Shown here: piece after piece, positions 9,601 to 18,365 of the stretch
Position numbering within the stretch: the stretch's first letter is position 1
Layout: each line of letters starts with the position of its first letter
DNA from: Geopsychrobacter electrodiphilus DSM 16401
GTDB taxonomy: Bacteria > Desulfobacterota > Desulfuromonadia > Desulfuromonadales > Geopsychrobacteraceae
Length of the DNA stretch: 64,000 nt
Assembly: GCF_000384395.1 (NCBI RefSeq)
Contig: NZ_ARWE01000001.1
Coordinates: 2,392,501 to 2,456,500 of the forward strand
Reading direction: 5' to 3'
The notes under the pieces: model-generated
The model's input: only the letters and a program-made list of their open reading frames with translations
What the model was told of the DNA's origin: nothing
Database searches by the model: none
Made by a program: the position numbers and the translations under genes

Positions 9601-10169
9601 TTCTGCCGGGTCGCGTCCATTTTTCGTTCAGCTGTCTTCTTGCGCGATTTGAACTTGGTTACCCCGGCGGCCTCTTCTATCAATGCGCGACGCTCTTCGG
9701 GGCGCGCGCTGACAAGCATACCGATTTTCCCCTGTTCGATGATCGAGTAGGCACGTGCACCTACACCGGTATCCATAAAGAGTTCGGTAATATCGAGCAG
9801 ACGACAGGGGGTTTTATTGATCAGATATTCGCTCTCACCGTTGCGGTAGAGACGACGGGTGACCATGATTTCGGCGTAATCACGATAATTTTCGGGACAG
9901 AGCTTGGCGCTGTTATCAAAAATGATCGACACTTCGGCCATACCATGCGGCCTGCGCGATTCGCTCCCGCCGAAGATGATATCCTCCATCGCACGGCCAC
10001 GCAGATTCCGCGCATTCTGCTCCCCCATTGCCCAACGGATGGCATCGACAATATTGCTTTTACCACATCCGTTCGGCCCAACAACTCCGGTGACGGGTTG
10101 CTGGAAATCGAGCGACACCTTGTCGACAAAAGATTTAAACCCCAGAATGTCAACCCGCTTGATGTTCAT
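6627..10169 (-). CDS. smc: Chromosome segregation protein SMC
   Basis: This 1180-residue condensin ATPase organises and separates the chromosome. The Walker A motif GPNGCGKS is at residues 31-38, followed by DAIRWAMGEQ. The C-terminal ABC signature LSGGEKALTA starts near residue 1079, and Walker B LLDEVDAPLDD is near 1107. Two long Gln- and Glu-rich coiled-coil arms flank a hinge at about 505-660, which contains GTLLIDSVGRCLGWRGDLSGG. Length is typical of bacterial SMC. No scpA or scpB is visible nearby. It is the first gene of a leftward block with the roadblock gene and ftsY, and diverges from the AsmA-like gene. Confidence 0.97.
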   Translation of the reverse strand: MNIKRVDILGFKSFVDKVSLDFQQPVTGVVGPNGCGKSNIVDAIRWAMGEQNARNLRGRAMEDIIFGGSESRRPHGMAEVSIIFDNSAKLCPENYRDYAEIMVTRRLYRNGESEYLINKTPCRLLDITELFMDTGVGARAYSIIEQGKIGMLVSARPEERRALIEEAAGVTKFKSRKKTAERKMDATRQNLVRLGDIISEVRRQTGSLKRQAQQAERYRELRGEAKRIEICMAGNRFKVLQAELHKLEEGLAGQIEQLGGAESRLEAGELNLEEKRLQLLRVEDELSRKQEQDYSLGAEVQRVETEIVLAGRQAASLREQALGMEAEQHQIDERLSQLEAESEELERSSRQISSELENTTEAVEIQQEVLQQRLATEQELATRIEIQRRELMGLLSDAGRLANRQEEIVRRLTSEGERQSRNQREALGQQEELSALELKLASVSAAAIDLAELEAVQQESREQLAETILQLKGEQLSLEGELLEKRQVLEKQRSRLESLEELERNLDGYAEGVQALFGAQPELPQRMAADLLQADPAYETLIEIALGERLQAVPVQDLVQARDLLAALTRCEARAALLYPVAEVAVGSLGFGRPLIELVEPLPGYEGFVVSLLAGCYLVDDVMVHLQDALLPGTLLIDSVGRCLGWRGDLSGGATTMAGAGLLRKKREIGELEVRVVELERQLALQQQKVYEQQQQRDELEAALRQLDLLLQQQALTRLELQKDTDRLNHEQLRIRERLELLAFEASQLNDEKQQLLAEQLEISQRRQNFEERQSQLQGETEQHQMLQVEARDAVEEIRDYLTVLKVRLAEFRQQHEGGQAARQRLAENRTEYQQRLALLAARTTDGVAQAAQLLQTEEKYRVELGLLIARREAIQLDVRRARELFENGRAILEQQHENYRLLRTEVEKMRREVSQQQLRQKELTGEIDHLLGGVAEKFDVDLTEHQVAEADDEELERLRLQVLQLQQKIALLGEVNLTAIDEYRELEARYEFLGRQRDDLNQSLDDLQKAISKINRTTRRRFKETFDLVNEQFKLVFPRLFRGGQAELRLTDEEDLLETGIDIIVQPPGKRLQSVNLLSGGEKALTAVAIIFSIFLIKPTPFCLLDEVDAPLDDANIDRFAEMVAEMSTNSQFIIITHSKRTMAAADIMHGITMQEPGVSKLVSVRVNDYLPESAPALS

Positions 10170-10405
10170 ACGTTCCAGAATCCGTTTATTCCGTGGAAAC
10201 CCTCTTCACCAGGATCCGCCAATCAGAGTTTGAGCAAAAGGTTTGCCATGGTATCAGCAGGCGCCGGTGGTGTAAAGAATCTATCCAGGCTACCCAGTCA
10301 CTATGTTCAGCACTTGTGGCGCCCAGAAATAACCGTTATGATTCTCTTTTTCCCATAATCTCAAGCCGTCTGCTTTTCCACAAGGCAGACCCCCGGAAGC
10401 CCAAG

Positions 10406-13400
10406 ATGATCAGACCTGCCCGCCAACACAGAAGCCCTTTAATCAGTCTCCTGATTTTTGTGTTCGTGTTGTCCGCGATCTTGATAGTGGTGGCTTTACT
10501 ACGGCTTGATCTCGGTTCCTATAAACAACAACTGGCAGAACGTCTCGGGAATGCCCTGAAAATGCCGGTCACGCTAGGTGACGCAAATCTCAGCTTCCAT
10601 GGCGGTATCGCGCTCGATTTTCGTAATTTGCAGATCGGTAACGATGAAAAATTTCGTCTGGATGTGCCAAAATTCACAGCCCTGGTCAAACCCTGGGAAC
10701 TGCTTCGTGGCGAAATAATTATCGAGCAGATTCATATCGACGCACCGCGCCTTGCCATCAGCCTGCCCCTCAAGCTCCGCGATTCGGCCTTTAATCTCGA
10801 CAATCTGGGGCTTAAAACCCTGCAGATTCGCAACGGTACCCTGCAAATCACCCCCGAATCGACCTCGGATCCGTTAAGCCTGAACGATTTCAATCTGGTT
10901 TATCATGGCCCCGGCAAAAAAAGAATTAGTCAACTGGCAATTGCTACGACCTTGCAACACAAGGGACAAACCTCTGCATTGAGCGCGTTTTTAGAGCTGT
11001 CCCATGACCAACCAGACCAACCCTGGAGGCAAGGAAACCTGAGTGGAAATATAACGCTGCGTAACCTCAGTACCCCCGACTTCGCACCGTTGAAATTCGC
11101 CTCACTCCCCCGAATGTTCGACCTGACCCTTGGGGTCAAGGGGATTCCCGCTGACGGCGTTCAACTTGACGCCGCGCTGACTGGCAACCAAAAGACCAAG
11201 GCCCTAGCCAACCTTTCTGCGAATTGGCAATCAACGGCAACCACGGACACCCTGAGGAATCTGCGCCTTGAGATGTTGGGGATTCCTCTCACCGGTGACC
11301 TTTTATTGAGCAGAAAGGGAGACGAACCTCATCTTAGCGGTCGCCTTGGCGCCAGTAATCTGGACCTGAACCCCATACTCAGCGGCCCCGTACCAAGCCT
11401 GACCAATCTTGCGGGACGACTTGAGACCCTTGAAGTAATCCTGAACGGTCCTCTGCATCCCACGGCTGACAACCCCTGGTCCCCGCTATACAGTGGCACT
11501 CTGAAACTCGACAAACTGGCCTATCCCCTTGGTACCACCAGCATCTCTAATGCCAGCCTGCTGCTTGAACTACAGAACGCGCGCCTCAGCTTAAAGGCAG
11601 GCCATGCCATGCTGGCAAAGACCCCATTCACCTTCAGCGGAACCTCCGGCCCGCTTCAGCAACACCCGCTTGAAATCAGTTTTGCGTTGACCGGCTCGGC
11701 GGATCTGGCTCAACTTCAGCAAGAATCACCTTCAACATTCCTCAAACGACAAAAATTGACCGGCAAAATGCCTTTTACGCTAGCTCTTACAGGCTCGTCA
11801 GAAAAGCTGGAAACCAACCTGACCCTTGATTTAACCGATACGGATTTAAGCATCTCCAAGCTGCTCGAAAAGAAAGCCGGTACGCCCTTTCATCTCGACC
11901 TCAAAGGACAGTTGACCCCACAGCAAATGACCATCTCCCAGGCAAACATCCGCCTGGCACAAAGCCGGATTCAACTCACCGGACAGTTTACCCAATCAGA
12001 GCAAAACTGGTCCGGCGCACTGCAACTGGCCCCACTTGAGCTTAAACCTCTACAGGCGGTTTCACCCCTCTTTAAAGACCTGCAACTGCACGGTAAGGCA
12101 AACGGTGACCTGGTACTCACTCCGGCAGACTGGCATGGCCGAATCAGCCTGCTTGAGGCGGGCGCCCATCTGACCCATATTATCGGCGATCTTAATCAGA
12201 CCCAGGGCACGTTCACGCTTAACCGAGAAGGTATTGCCTTTGACAAGATCTCCACCCGACTCGGCGAATCACCGCTCCGTGTCAGTGGCGGCTTGAAAAA
12301 CTGGGAAGCACCCCTGATCAGCCTGCATGTCACCGGTAAAGAGTTACGGGCACAGGATCTTGTTTTCACCAACCCTGACATGAAGTTACAAAATTTAGAC
12401 GGTCAACTATGGATCAACGCAGGCGGAATCACCTTTGACCCGGTCGATGTCACAGTTGAAAACCGAACCACCGTCAGGGTTTCCGGCCAGTTGCGTAGCT
12501 ATCATGACCCACAGACCTATCTCGAGATACAATCTGACGATGCAGACATCCTTGATGTTATTCGCCTTTTTACCGGGCATAAAGCGAATCAGGGTCCCAA
12601 TCTCAGCGAGAGCCACGCCTCCCTTAAAATTAAAGCCATAGTAAAAAAGGGGCGACTTGGGAGTCTCTACTTCGAAAATGCTGAAGGAACAATTATCGAT
12701 CGTAACAACATCTTTACCCTGTACCCCCTAAGCGTCCATTTCGGGAAAGGACGGGCAACAGGGCGCGTTGAACTCGACGGGACACGCAATCATTTATTGA
12801 AGGTATCTGGTCAAGCCCAACACTGTGATGCCGACCGGGTTTATGAAATGTTGTTCGAAAAGAAAGGAATTTTCCGTGGCACCCTGAGCGGAGACTTTTA
12901 CCTTGAGGGAGAACAGGTCGGCGAGCAATTCTGGAAAACGTCCCATGGCGGTGGGCATCTACAAATCAAGGATGGTGCCATGCGTGAACTGAATGGCTTC
13001 GCCAAAATTTTCAGCCTGCTCAATGTTGCACAACTCTTTAAGTTCAGCCTGCCAGATATGGACAAAGAAGGCCTGCCCCTCTCATTGCTTGAAACCAGCG
13101 CGCGCATGACAGACGGAATACTCCACTTTGATGATTTCCACATTACCAGCCCAGCGATCAATATTTCAGCCGTTGGCCAGCTCAACACCCTGACAAAAAC
13201 CATCGACTGCACTCTGGGGATCAAGCCGTTACGCACGATCGATATTATTCTCAGCAATGTACCCCTTTTCGGCTGGGTTTTGACCGGGGATGAAGAAGCC
13301 CTTATCACCGCACTGTTTACCCTAAAGGGCCCAATCGACAACCCCAACGTCAGCGCGGCACCGGCGTCTTCAATAGCAAATACTGCTCTGGGGATCATTG

Positions 13401-13519
13401 GGCGAACACTGGGATTACCCTTGAGAATGTTACAGAAAACCGGAAAGTTTCTCACCAACCCACCACGGCCAAAAACTGAATCTCCCGCGCCCTTAGACAA
13501 TGGGGGGCAACAGCAATGA
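10406..13519 (+). CDS. AsmA-family envelope protein
   Basis: This protein of about 1037 residues has one N-terminal transmembrane helix (PLISLLIFVFVLSAILIVVALL). A long beta-rich periplasmic body follows, opening with the AsmA-like LGSYKQQLAERLGNALKMPVTLGDANLSF. The C-terminal part (about 800-1000) resembles the AsmA_2/DUF3971 type, with GGHLQIKDGAMRELNGFAKIFSLLNV. AsmA-like proteins are now thought to bridge the periplasm for phospholipid movement to the outer membrane; that role is inferred here. The ATG at 10406 is preferred over one at 10193 because residues before it look non-coding and GGAAG precedes it. It diverges from smc across about 236 bp, where I see no clear regulatory motif. 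Confidence 0.85.
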   Translation: MIRPARQHRSPLISLLIFVFVLSAILIVVALLRLDLGSYKQQLAERLGNALKMPVTLGDANLSFHGGIALDFRNLQIGNDEKFRLDVPKFTALVKPWELLRGEIIIEQIHIDAPRLAISLPLKLRDSAFNLDNLGLKTLQIRNGTLQITPESTSDPLSLNDFNLVYHGPGKKRISQLAIATTLQHKGQTSALSAFLELSHDQPDQPWRQGNLSGNITLRNLSTPDFAPLKFASLPRMFDLTLGVKGIPADGVQLDAALTGNQKTKALANLSANWQSTATTDTLRNLRLEMLGIPLTGDLLLSRKGDEPHLSGRLGASNLDLNPILSGPVPSLTNLAGRLETLEVILNGPLHPTADNPWSPLYSGTLKLDKLAYPLGTTSISNASLLLELQNARLSLKAGHAMLAKTPFTFSGTSGPLQQHPLEISFALTGSADLAQLQQESPSTFLKRQKLTGKMPFTLALTGSSEKLETNLTLDLTDTDLSISKLLEKKAGTPFHLDLKGQLTPQQMTISQANIRLAQSRIQLTGQFTQSEQNWSGALQLAPLELKPLQAVSPLFKDLQLHGKANGDLVLTPADWHGRISLLEAGAHLTHIIGDLNQTQGTFTLNREGIAFDKISTRLGESPLRVSGGLKNWEAPLISLHVTGKELRAQDLVFTNPDMKLQNLDGQLWINAGGITFDPVDVTVENRTTVRVSGQLRSYHDPQTYLEIQSDDADILDVIRLFTGHKANQGPNLSESHASLKIKAIVKKGRLGSLYFENAEGTIIDRNNIFTLYPLSVHFGKGRATGRVELDGTRNHLLKVSGQAQHCDADRVYEMLFEKKGIFRGTLSGDFYLEGEQVGEQFWKTSHGGGHLQIKDGAMRELNGFAKIFSLLNVAQLFKFSLPDMDKEGLPLSLLETSARMTDGILHFDDFHITSPAINISAVGQLNTLTKTIDCTLGIKPLRTIDIILSNVPLFGWVLTGDEEALITALFTLKGPIDNPNVSAAPASSIANTALGIIGRTLGLPLRMLQKTGKFLTNPPRPKTESPAPLDNGGQQQ

Positions 13520-13524
13520 ACCGT

Positions 13525-14235
13525 TCAGGCCTTATCTCCGATATAAACCGTCGCAATCCCGAAAGTCAGGTCAATAAAGGTACTGTCAACAAAACCGGCA
13601 GAGGTCATCATCGCACTAAAATTTTCCTGAGAAGGGAACTCAAGGACCGAATCGGGGAGGTACTGATAGGCGCTACGCTGAGAAAACAGACCGCCTATCG
13701 TCGGCAACAAGTGACGAAAATAAAAATAATACAGGCGACGAAACATCCGGCTACGTGGATTTGAAAACTCAAGAATTACCGCACGACCACCCGGCTTCAA
13801 TACCCGGAGCATCTCACGCAATCCCTGTTCCCGCTCCACCACGTTACGGATCCCGAACGCAATAGTGATTGCGTCAAAACTGCAATTCGGATGCGGTATC
13901 GCCTCACAGGGAGCATTCACCAGCATAATACGCTTTCCCAGATTTGACTGGTTGAGTTTCTTTTGCCCATGAACCAGCATCCCCTGGGTAAAATCTTCTC
14001 CGACAATTCTGACTGAAGCATCGGTGTTTGCGGCGATTTCAAGGGCAACGTCACAGGTGCCGGTCGCGATATCAAGCACCCGGCCATCCACTGGTATATG
14101 TAATTGAGATACGGCGAAGCGACGCCAACGACGATCAATGCCGAATGAGAGTAGACGGTTGAGCAGATCATAGCGGGGTGCTATGGTGTCGAACATCTTA
14201 CGCACACCACGTCCCTTGTCGGACAGTTCAAACAT
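13525..14235 (-). CDS. ubiE: Demethylmenaquinone/ubiquinone C-methyltransferase
   Basis: This 236-residue SAM-dependent enzyme performs the C-methylation step of menaquinone (or ubiquinone) synthesis. Family motifs include VRKMFDTIAPRYDLLNRLLSFGIDRRWR at the N-terminus, the SAM-binding VLDIATGTCDVALEIA, AFGIRNV and KPGGRAVILEFSNP. In an anaerobe with menaquinone respiration the physiological role is probably MenG. The ATG at 14235 is chosen because AGGAGA lies upstream and the family start is reached. Its stop lies 5 bp from the convergent AsmA-like stop. It diverges tightly from the Nudix gene, with about 80 bp between starts. Confidence 0.93.
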   Translation of the reverse strand: MFELSDKGRGVRKMFDTIAPRYDLLNRLLSFGIDRRWRRFAVSQLHIPVDGRVLDIATGTCDVALEIAANTDASVRIVGEDFTQGMLVHGQKKLNQSNLGKRIMLVNAPCEAIPHPNCSFDAITIAFGIRNVVEREQGLREMLRVLKPGGRAVILEFSNPRSRMFRRLYYFYFRHLLPTIGGLFSQRSAYQYLPDSVLEFPSQENFSAMMTSAGFVDSTFIDLTFGIATVYIGDKA

Positions 14236-14314
14236 AATTAAGATGTCTCCTGAAAAATCAATCGTACGGCCCGTTTTTTTATCACAGGCTGTCGCAGCAG
14301 GCCACAAAAAGATC

Positions 14315-14728
14315 ATGATCAAATCAATGACACATAACCTATCTCCCCTGCTGGTAAGTGCAGCCATAATAATAGTAGATGGAAAAGTTCTCATCACGCG
14401 CCGCCCGGAAGAGAAGCCTCATGGCGGATTCTGGGAGTTCCCAGGCGGGAAAATTGAGCCCGGCGAATCACCCGCCAGCGCCCTGCAGCGGGAAATTTTC
14501 GAAGAGTTGGGGCTTCAAATTGAAGTTAAACAGATCTTCGACGCCCTGTACCATGTCTATAGCTGGGGCAGTGTCCTAATTCTGGCTTACCATTGCCAGA
14601 TTCTTGGCGGAACTCCACGCAATATTGAAGTCTCCGAACACCGTTGGGTTTCCCTTCTAGATTTGCACCTATTCAAACTGCTCCCCGCAGATGCCCCCTT
14701 GGTCAAAAAACTTCAACATCTAAGCTAA
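14315..14728 (+). CDS. MutT-type Nudix hydrolase, (deoxy)nucleoside triphosphatase
   Basis: This protein of about 137 residues has a complete Nudix box, GX5EX7REXXEEXGU, seen as GKIEPGESPASALQREIFEELGL. The opening SAAIIIVDGKVLITRRPEEKPHGGFWEFPGG is typical of MutT, which removes 8-oxo-dGTP from the nucleotide pool. The start could be ATG at 14315 or 14327, and neither has a strong ribosome-binding site. It stands alone on this strand, divergent from ubiE. A broader nucleotide substrate range cannot be excluded. Confidence 0.9.
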   Translation: MIKSMTHNLSPLLVSAAIIIVDGKVLITRRPEEKPHGGFWEFPGGKIEPGESPASALQREIFEELGLQIEVKQIFDALYHVYSWGSVLILAYHCQILGGTPRNIEVSEHRWVSLLDLHLFKLLPADAPLVKKLQHLS

Positions 14729-15045
14729 ACAAACACAACTTCCATCTTGCAATTGATGTTTCACCTGGTAAACCTATATCTAGCTCACCAAAACGCATAA
14801 TTTAAATCGATCATCTCGGAAAGATTGTCGGCCGAATCAACCGTATCCAGAAGAGGCGTTTCCTTAAAAGTGAGAATACTTCAATCATGACCTCTATTGT
14901 CCTAAATATCTCCCAATTCTACAACCAAAAACACGGTCATCATTTTTATAATGGGCCTGATAAATCTCTTCTATAATACATCAGATAACACTGTTATTTT
15001 ATAACTTAAAGCTCATCTAGGCCAATAATTCAAAACCTTTAAACT

Positions 15046-15062
15046 ACCCTAACTATTAGGGT
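15046..15062. promoter_or_regulatory. Inverted repeat, possible IclR-family operator
   Basis: CCCTAA and TTAGGG flank a 3-bp centre about 140 bp upstream of the IclR gene and 44 bp upstream of a TTGACA hexamer. IclR proteins often bind short palindromes near their own promoter. The assignment rests on symmetry and position only. Confidence 0.3.
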
Positions 15063-15105
15063 TAATAGGTATTTTTACGCCAAACTAAGGTGAACAAAAT
15101 TTTTA

Positions 15106-15134
15106 TTGACAAAAATAAAACGCTGTATTAGTTT
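15106..15134 (+). promoter_or_regulatory. Possible sigma70 promoter upstream of the IclR gene
   Basis: A perfect TTGACA at 15106-15111 is followed after 17 bp by TAGTTT, a weak -10 with three of six consensus bases. TATTAG at 15126 would be a better -10 but leaves only 14 bp of spacer. The -35 is convincing and the -10 is not. Confidence 0.3.
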
Positions 15135-15204
15135 CTATCGGAGTTAAAGGCATGAACGCATGTTCTACATTTGATAAAATTATAATCACAAAAGGAGCCT
15201 CCGA

Positions 15205-15975
15205 TTGCCGCCACGCCAAAAAGAGTCCTATTCAATCCAATCGGTTGATAACGCTCTCGACGTGCTCGAAGCTCTTTGTGAAGAGGGTGAAGAAGTTCGT
15301 ATCTCCCAACTCAGTGAACGCCTCGGCATGAACAAAACCAGCATCTTTCGCCTGCTGGCAACCTTTGAAAACCGCGGTTACGTAGAAAAAGAGCCAAGAT
15401 CCGGTAAATATAAATTGGGAATTTCGGCCTACGAAATGGGCCAAAAATTTCTTTCATGTATGGGTCTGTTACGCAATGCCAAACCCGTCATTGAACGCTT
15501 GGCCCGTGAATGCAATGAAGCACTCTATCTGGCAGTCCCTCGTGGCAACGAAATCCTTATGCTCGATATGGTCGACACCTTGCAGCAGGTCAAAATTATA
15601 CCTCTGGTCGGCAACCGCTATCCAGTTACCACAGTCTCAGCCGGCCTGGTTATTTTGGCAAACAGCGAAGCACACCGCAGAAACTGCAATTGCGAAGAAC
15701 TTTCAGCTATCTCCGTCACGCTACCCGAAATACTTAAAAACGGCGGATATATTGACCGGGGCGTCATGGGTGAAGGCATCACGTCACTATCTGTCCCTAT
15801 CATAGACGCTCAGGGAAATGTCCCGGGTAGCCTGTGCATGGTCGGCCCGGAATTCAGACTGACGCCTAAAAAGATTAAAGAAACTTATCTACCTCAACTA
15901 ATTGAAGCTGGGGTCGTTATCTCATCCAAGCTAGGTTATGTCGGACATTTTATCAGCAAAGATTCATACAGATAA
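15205..15975 (+). CDS. IclR-family transcriptional regulator
   Basis: This 256-residue regulator has an N-terminal winged helix (about residues 8-70: SVDNALDVLEALCEEGEEVRISQLSERLGMNKTSIFRLLATFENRGYVEKE). The C-terminal IclR effector domain follows, with IGISAYEMGQ-like, PVTTVSAGLVILA and GVMGEGITSLSVPI segments. The start is TTG at 15205 with AGGAG nine bases upstream. It is followed 144 bp later by the DUF4212-symporter pair on the same strand. By position it probably controls uptake of a carboxylate such as acetate; the ligand cannot be read from the sequence. Confidence 0.93.
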   Translation: MPPRQKESYSIQSVDNALDVLEALCEEGEEVRISQLSERLGMNKTSIFRLLATFENRGYVEKEPRSGKYKLGISAYEMGQKFLSCMGLLRNAKPVIERLARECNEALYLAVPRGNEILMLDMVDTLQQVKIIPLVGNRYPVTTVSAGLVILANSEAHRRNCNCEELSAISVTLPEILKNGGYIDRGVMGEGITSLSVPIIDAQGNVPGSLCMVGPEFRLTPKKIKETYLPQLIEAGVVISSKLGYVGHFISKDSYR

Positions 15976-16118
15976 GATTTTCAACTTGTAACGTGAGGAA
16001 AGGAGGCAGCCGAAGAATCAGACTGGCTACCTGGCCCGGCAGGATTCCGGACCAAAGCAGTTCAACCTGTGTTTGTTGTTGAAACTAAATCATGCAAGAA
16101 AAAGAGAGAGGAGACTTT

Positions 16119-16373
16119 ATGCAACACGATTCAGCAGGATATTGGAAAGCGACTCTGGGTCTGATCAGAAATGTTTTGATCGTCTGGTTTGTCGTCTCTT
16201 ATGGCTTCGGCATTCTGTTGGCACCAGCCCTCAACAGTATCCACATCGGTGGATATCCTTTGGGTTTCTGGTTCGCGCAACAGGGTTCAATGTACGTTTT
16301 CGTGGCGCTCATCTTCATCTATGCGAAGCTGATGGGTAATATCGACAAAAAATTCGACGTTCACGAAGATTAA
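16119..16373 (+). CDS. DUF4212 small membrane subunit of sodium:solute symporter (module 1)
   Basis: This 84-residue protein has two transmembrane helices (VLIVWFVVSYGFGILLA and MYVFVALIFIYAKLM) and the motif GYPLGFWFAQQGS typical of DUF4212. Such proteins are encoded directly before VC_2705-type sodium:solute symporters and are presumed small subunits. The ATG at 16119 is chosen because GAGGAG lies eight bases upstream; an in-frame ATG at 16092 lacks such a site. The symporter starts 15 bp downstream, so translation is probably coupled. Confidence 0.9.
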   Translation: MQHDSAGYWKATLGLIRNVLIVWFVVSYGFGILLAPALNSIHIGGYPLGFWFAQQGSMYVFVALIFIYAKLMGNIDKKFDVHED

Positions 16374-16388
16374 GGGAGGATTACTAAC

Positions 16389-18194
16389 ATGAGTTTACAG
16401 GCAACTACATATCTGTTCGTTGGTTTGAGCTTCGCGCTCTACATCGGCATCGCCGTCTGGGCCCGCGCTGGCAGCACCAAAGAATTCTACGCTGCGGGTG
16501 GTAACGTTCACCCGGTTATGAACGGAATGGCGACCGGCGCTGACTGGATGTCTGCCGCTTCCTTTATCTCCATGGCCGGATTGATCTCCAATATGGGCTA
16601 CGGTGGCGCGCTTTTCCTCATGGGTTGGACAGGTGGCTATGTCCTGCTCGCCATGCTGCTTGCCCCTTATCTGCGTAAGTTTGGTAAGTTTACGGTTCCA
16701 CAGTTCTTCGGCACCCGTTACTACTCAAAAGGGGCCAGCACGGTCGCCGTTTTCTGTCTGTTGGCAGCGTCATTGACCTACATCATCGGCCAGATGACCG
16801 GTGTCGGGGTTGCTTTCTCCCGTTTCCTCGGGGTTTCGAACTCCACCGGGATCTATATCGGCATGGCTATCGTCTTCTGCTACGCCGTTTTCGGCGGCAT
16901 GAAGGGGATCACCTACACCCAGGTAGCCCAGTACTGCGTTCTGATCCTGGCCTACACGGTTCCGGCGATCTTTATTTCACTGCAACTGACCGGCAACCCG
17001 ATTCCGCAGCTCGGTCTTGGTTCCGACATGGTCGGTTCCAGTGTCAGCCTGTTGCACAAGCTTGACCTGATTTCAACTGACCTTGGTTTTGCGCAGTACA
17101 CCACCCACATCCGTATCAGCATGCTGAACACCTTTGTTTACACCGTCTCGCTGATGATCGGTACCGCAGGACTGCCACACGTTATCATGCGCTTCTTTAC
17201 CGTCCCTAGCGTTAAGGATGCCCGTTCATCTGCTGGCTGGGCGCTGGTCTTCATTGCCATTCTCTATACCACGGCCCCGGCCGTTGCCGCGATGGCACGG
17301 ATGAACCTGCTCAAGACTGTCAACCCGACCATCATGACTAACGGTGATGTTTTCGCTCCCGACGCTCAGATTGAGCATGCGAAGCGTCCCGACTGGATGA
17401 CTCGCTGGGAAGTTACCGGTCTCTTGAAATTCAAGGATTTGAACGGTGACGGCCGCATTCAGTATTACAACGACAAGAATACAGACCCCGCGTTCCAGGC
17501 CAAGGTTGCTGCTGCAGGCTGGAAGGGAAGCGAACTGTCGGTTAACCAGGACATAATCGTTCTGGCCAACCCTGAGATCGCGCTCTTGCCGAACTGGGTT
17601 ATTGCGCTGGTCGCAGCTGGTGGTCTGGCTGCAGCGCTCTCAACGGCTGCCGGTCTGCTGCTCGCTATCTCTTCGGCGATCTCACATGACTTGCTTAAAG
17701 AAAAATTTATGCCTGACCTGACCGAAAAAGGTGAGCTGATGGCCGGCAAAATTTCCATGGCCGTCGCTATTGTTGTTGCTGGTCTCCTCGGCCTGCATCC
17801 CCCGGGATTCGCAGCCGGAACTGTAGCCATCGCTTTCGGTCTGGCTGCCAGTTCAATCTTCCCGGCCCTGATGATGGGTATCTTCAGCAAGACCATGAAT
17901 AAGCATGGAGCCATCGCCGGGATGATCGCCGGAATCGGTGTGACCATGTTCTACGTCTTCGCTCACAAAGGGATCTTCTTCATCAAAGGGACCGACTTTG
18001 TCAGTCACCTTGGTGGGGCCAACTTCTTCTTCGGCATCGAGCCGAATGCTTTTGGTGCCATCGGTGCCGTAGTTAACTTTGCGGTGGCCTTCGCGGTCAA
18101 AAACATGACCGAGCCGGTTCCAGCCGATATCGCTGCCATGGTTGAAGCCGTGCGTATCCCTCGCGGTTCAAAAGTTGTTGATGGTACACACTAA
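16389..18194 (+). CDS. Sodium:solute symporter, VC_2705 subfamily (acetate-permease type, module 1)
   Basis: This 601-residue multi-helix transporter of the SSS family is related to the acetate permeases of Geobacter and to ActP. Family signatures include ATGADWMSAASFISMAGLI near residue 48, FTVPQFFGTRYYS, GTAGLPHVIMRFFTVPSVKDAR and AGGLAAALSTAAGLLLAISSAISHD. Acetate is the likely substrate but is inferred. A polar insertion at about residues 315-380 carries DLNGDGRIQYY from residue 350, which fits an EF-hand-like calcium loop. The second symporter in this window lacks that insertion. It follows its DUF4212 partner by 15 bp and is followed by a strong terminator. Confidence 0.93.
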   Translation: MSLQATTYLFVGLSFALYIGIAVWARAGSTKEFYAAGGNVHPVMNGMATGADWMSAASFISMAGLISNMGYGGALFLMGWTGGYVLLAMLLAPYLRKFGKFTVPQFFGTRYYSKGASTVAVFCLLAASLTYIIGQMTGVGVAFSRFLGVSNSTGIYIGMAIVFCYAVFGGMKGITYTQVAQYCVLILAYTVPAIFISLQLTGNPIPQLGLGSDMVGSSVSLLHKLDLISTDLGFAQYTTHIRISMLNTFVYTVSLMIGTAGLPHVIMRFFTVPSVKDARSSAGWALVFIAILYTTAPAVAAMARMNLLKTVNPTIMTNGDVFAPDAQIEHAKRPDWMTRWEVTGLLKFKDLNGDGRIQYYNDKNTDPAFQAKVAAAGWKGSELSVNQDIIVLANPEIALLPNWVIALVAAGGLAAALSTAAGLLLAISSAISHDLLKEKFMPDLTEKGELMAGKISMAVAIVVAGLLGLHPPGFAAGTVAIAFGLAASSIFPALMMGIFSKTMNKHGAIAGMIAGIGVTMFYVFAHKGIFFIKGTDFVSHLGGANFFFGIEPNAFGAIGAVVNFAVAFAVKNMTEPVPADIAAMVEAVRIPRGSKVVDGTH

Positions 18195-18236
18195 GTCCTA
18201 GGCTTTAATCCTGATCGGGTTTTATGACCCAACCAA

Positions 18237-18266
18237 CCCCGTCAGTCGTGACTGACGGGGTTTTTT
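18237..18266 (+). terminator. Rho-independent terminator after symporter 1
   Basis: CCCCGTCAGT and ACTGACGGGG form a perfect 10-bp stem with a CGTG loop, followed by TTTTTT at 18261-18266. It lies 42 bp after the symporter stop and separates module 1 from the downstream genes. Confidence 0.93.
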
Positions 18267-18365
18267 AACAAATTACTGCTTGCCCACGCATGACCATCTC
18301 AGGTAAAACCAGTATCTGTTTGCCAAGGGCAACCCGCCCATTTTCAGCTTCAACAGGAGACCTTA

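Larger units (their letters stand above)
14729..15204. other. 476-bp AT-rich intergenic region before the IclR gene
   Basis: No credible ORF is seen here. The stretch is clearly more AT-rich than its neighbours and probably holds the promoter of the regulator and symporter region. It contains a 17-bp inverted repeat at 15046-15062 (ACCCTAA-CTA-TTAGGGT) and a TTGACA hexamer at 15106-15111. No structured RNA motif was recognised. Confidence 0.5.
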
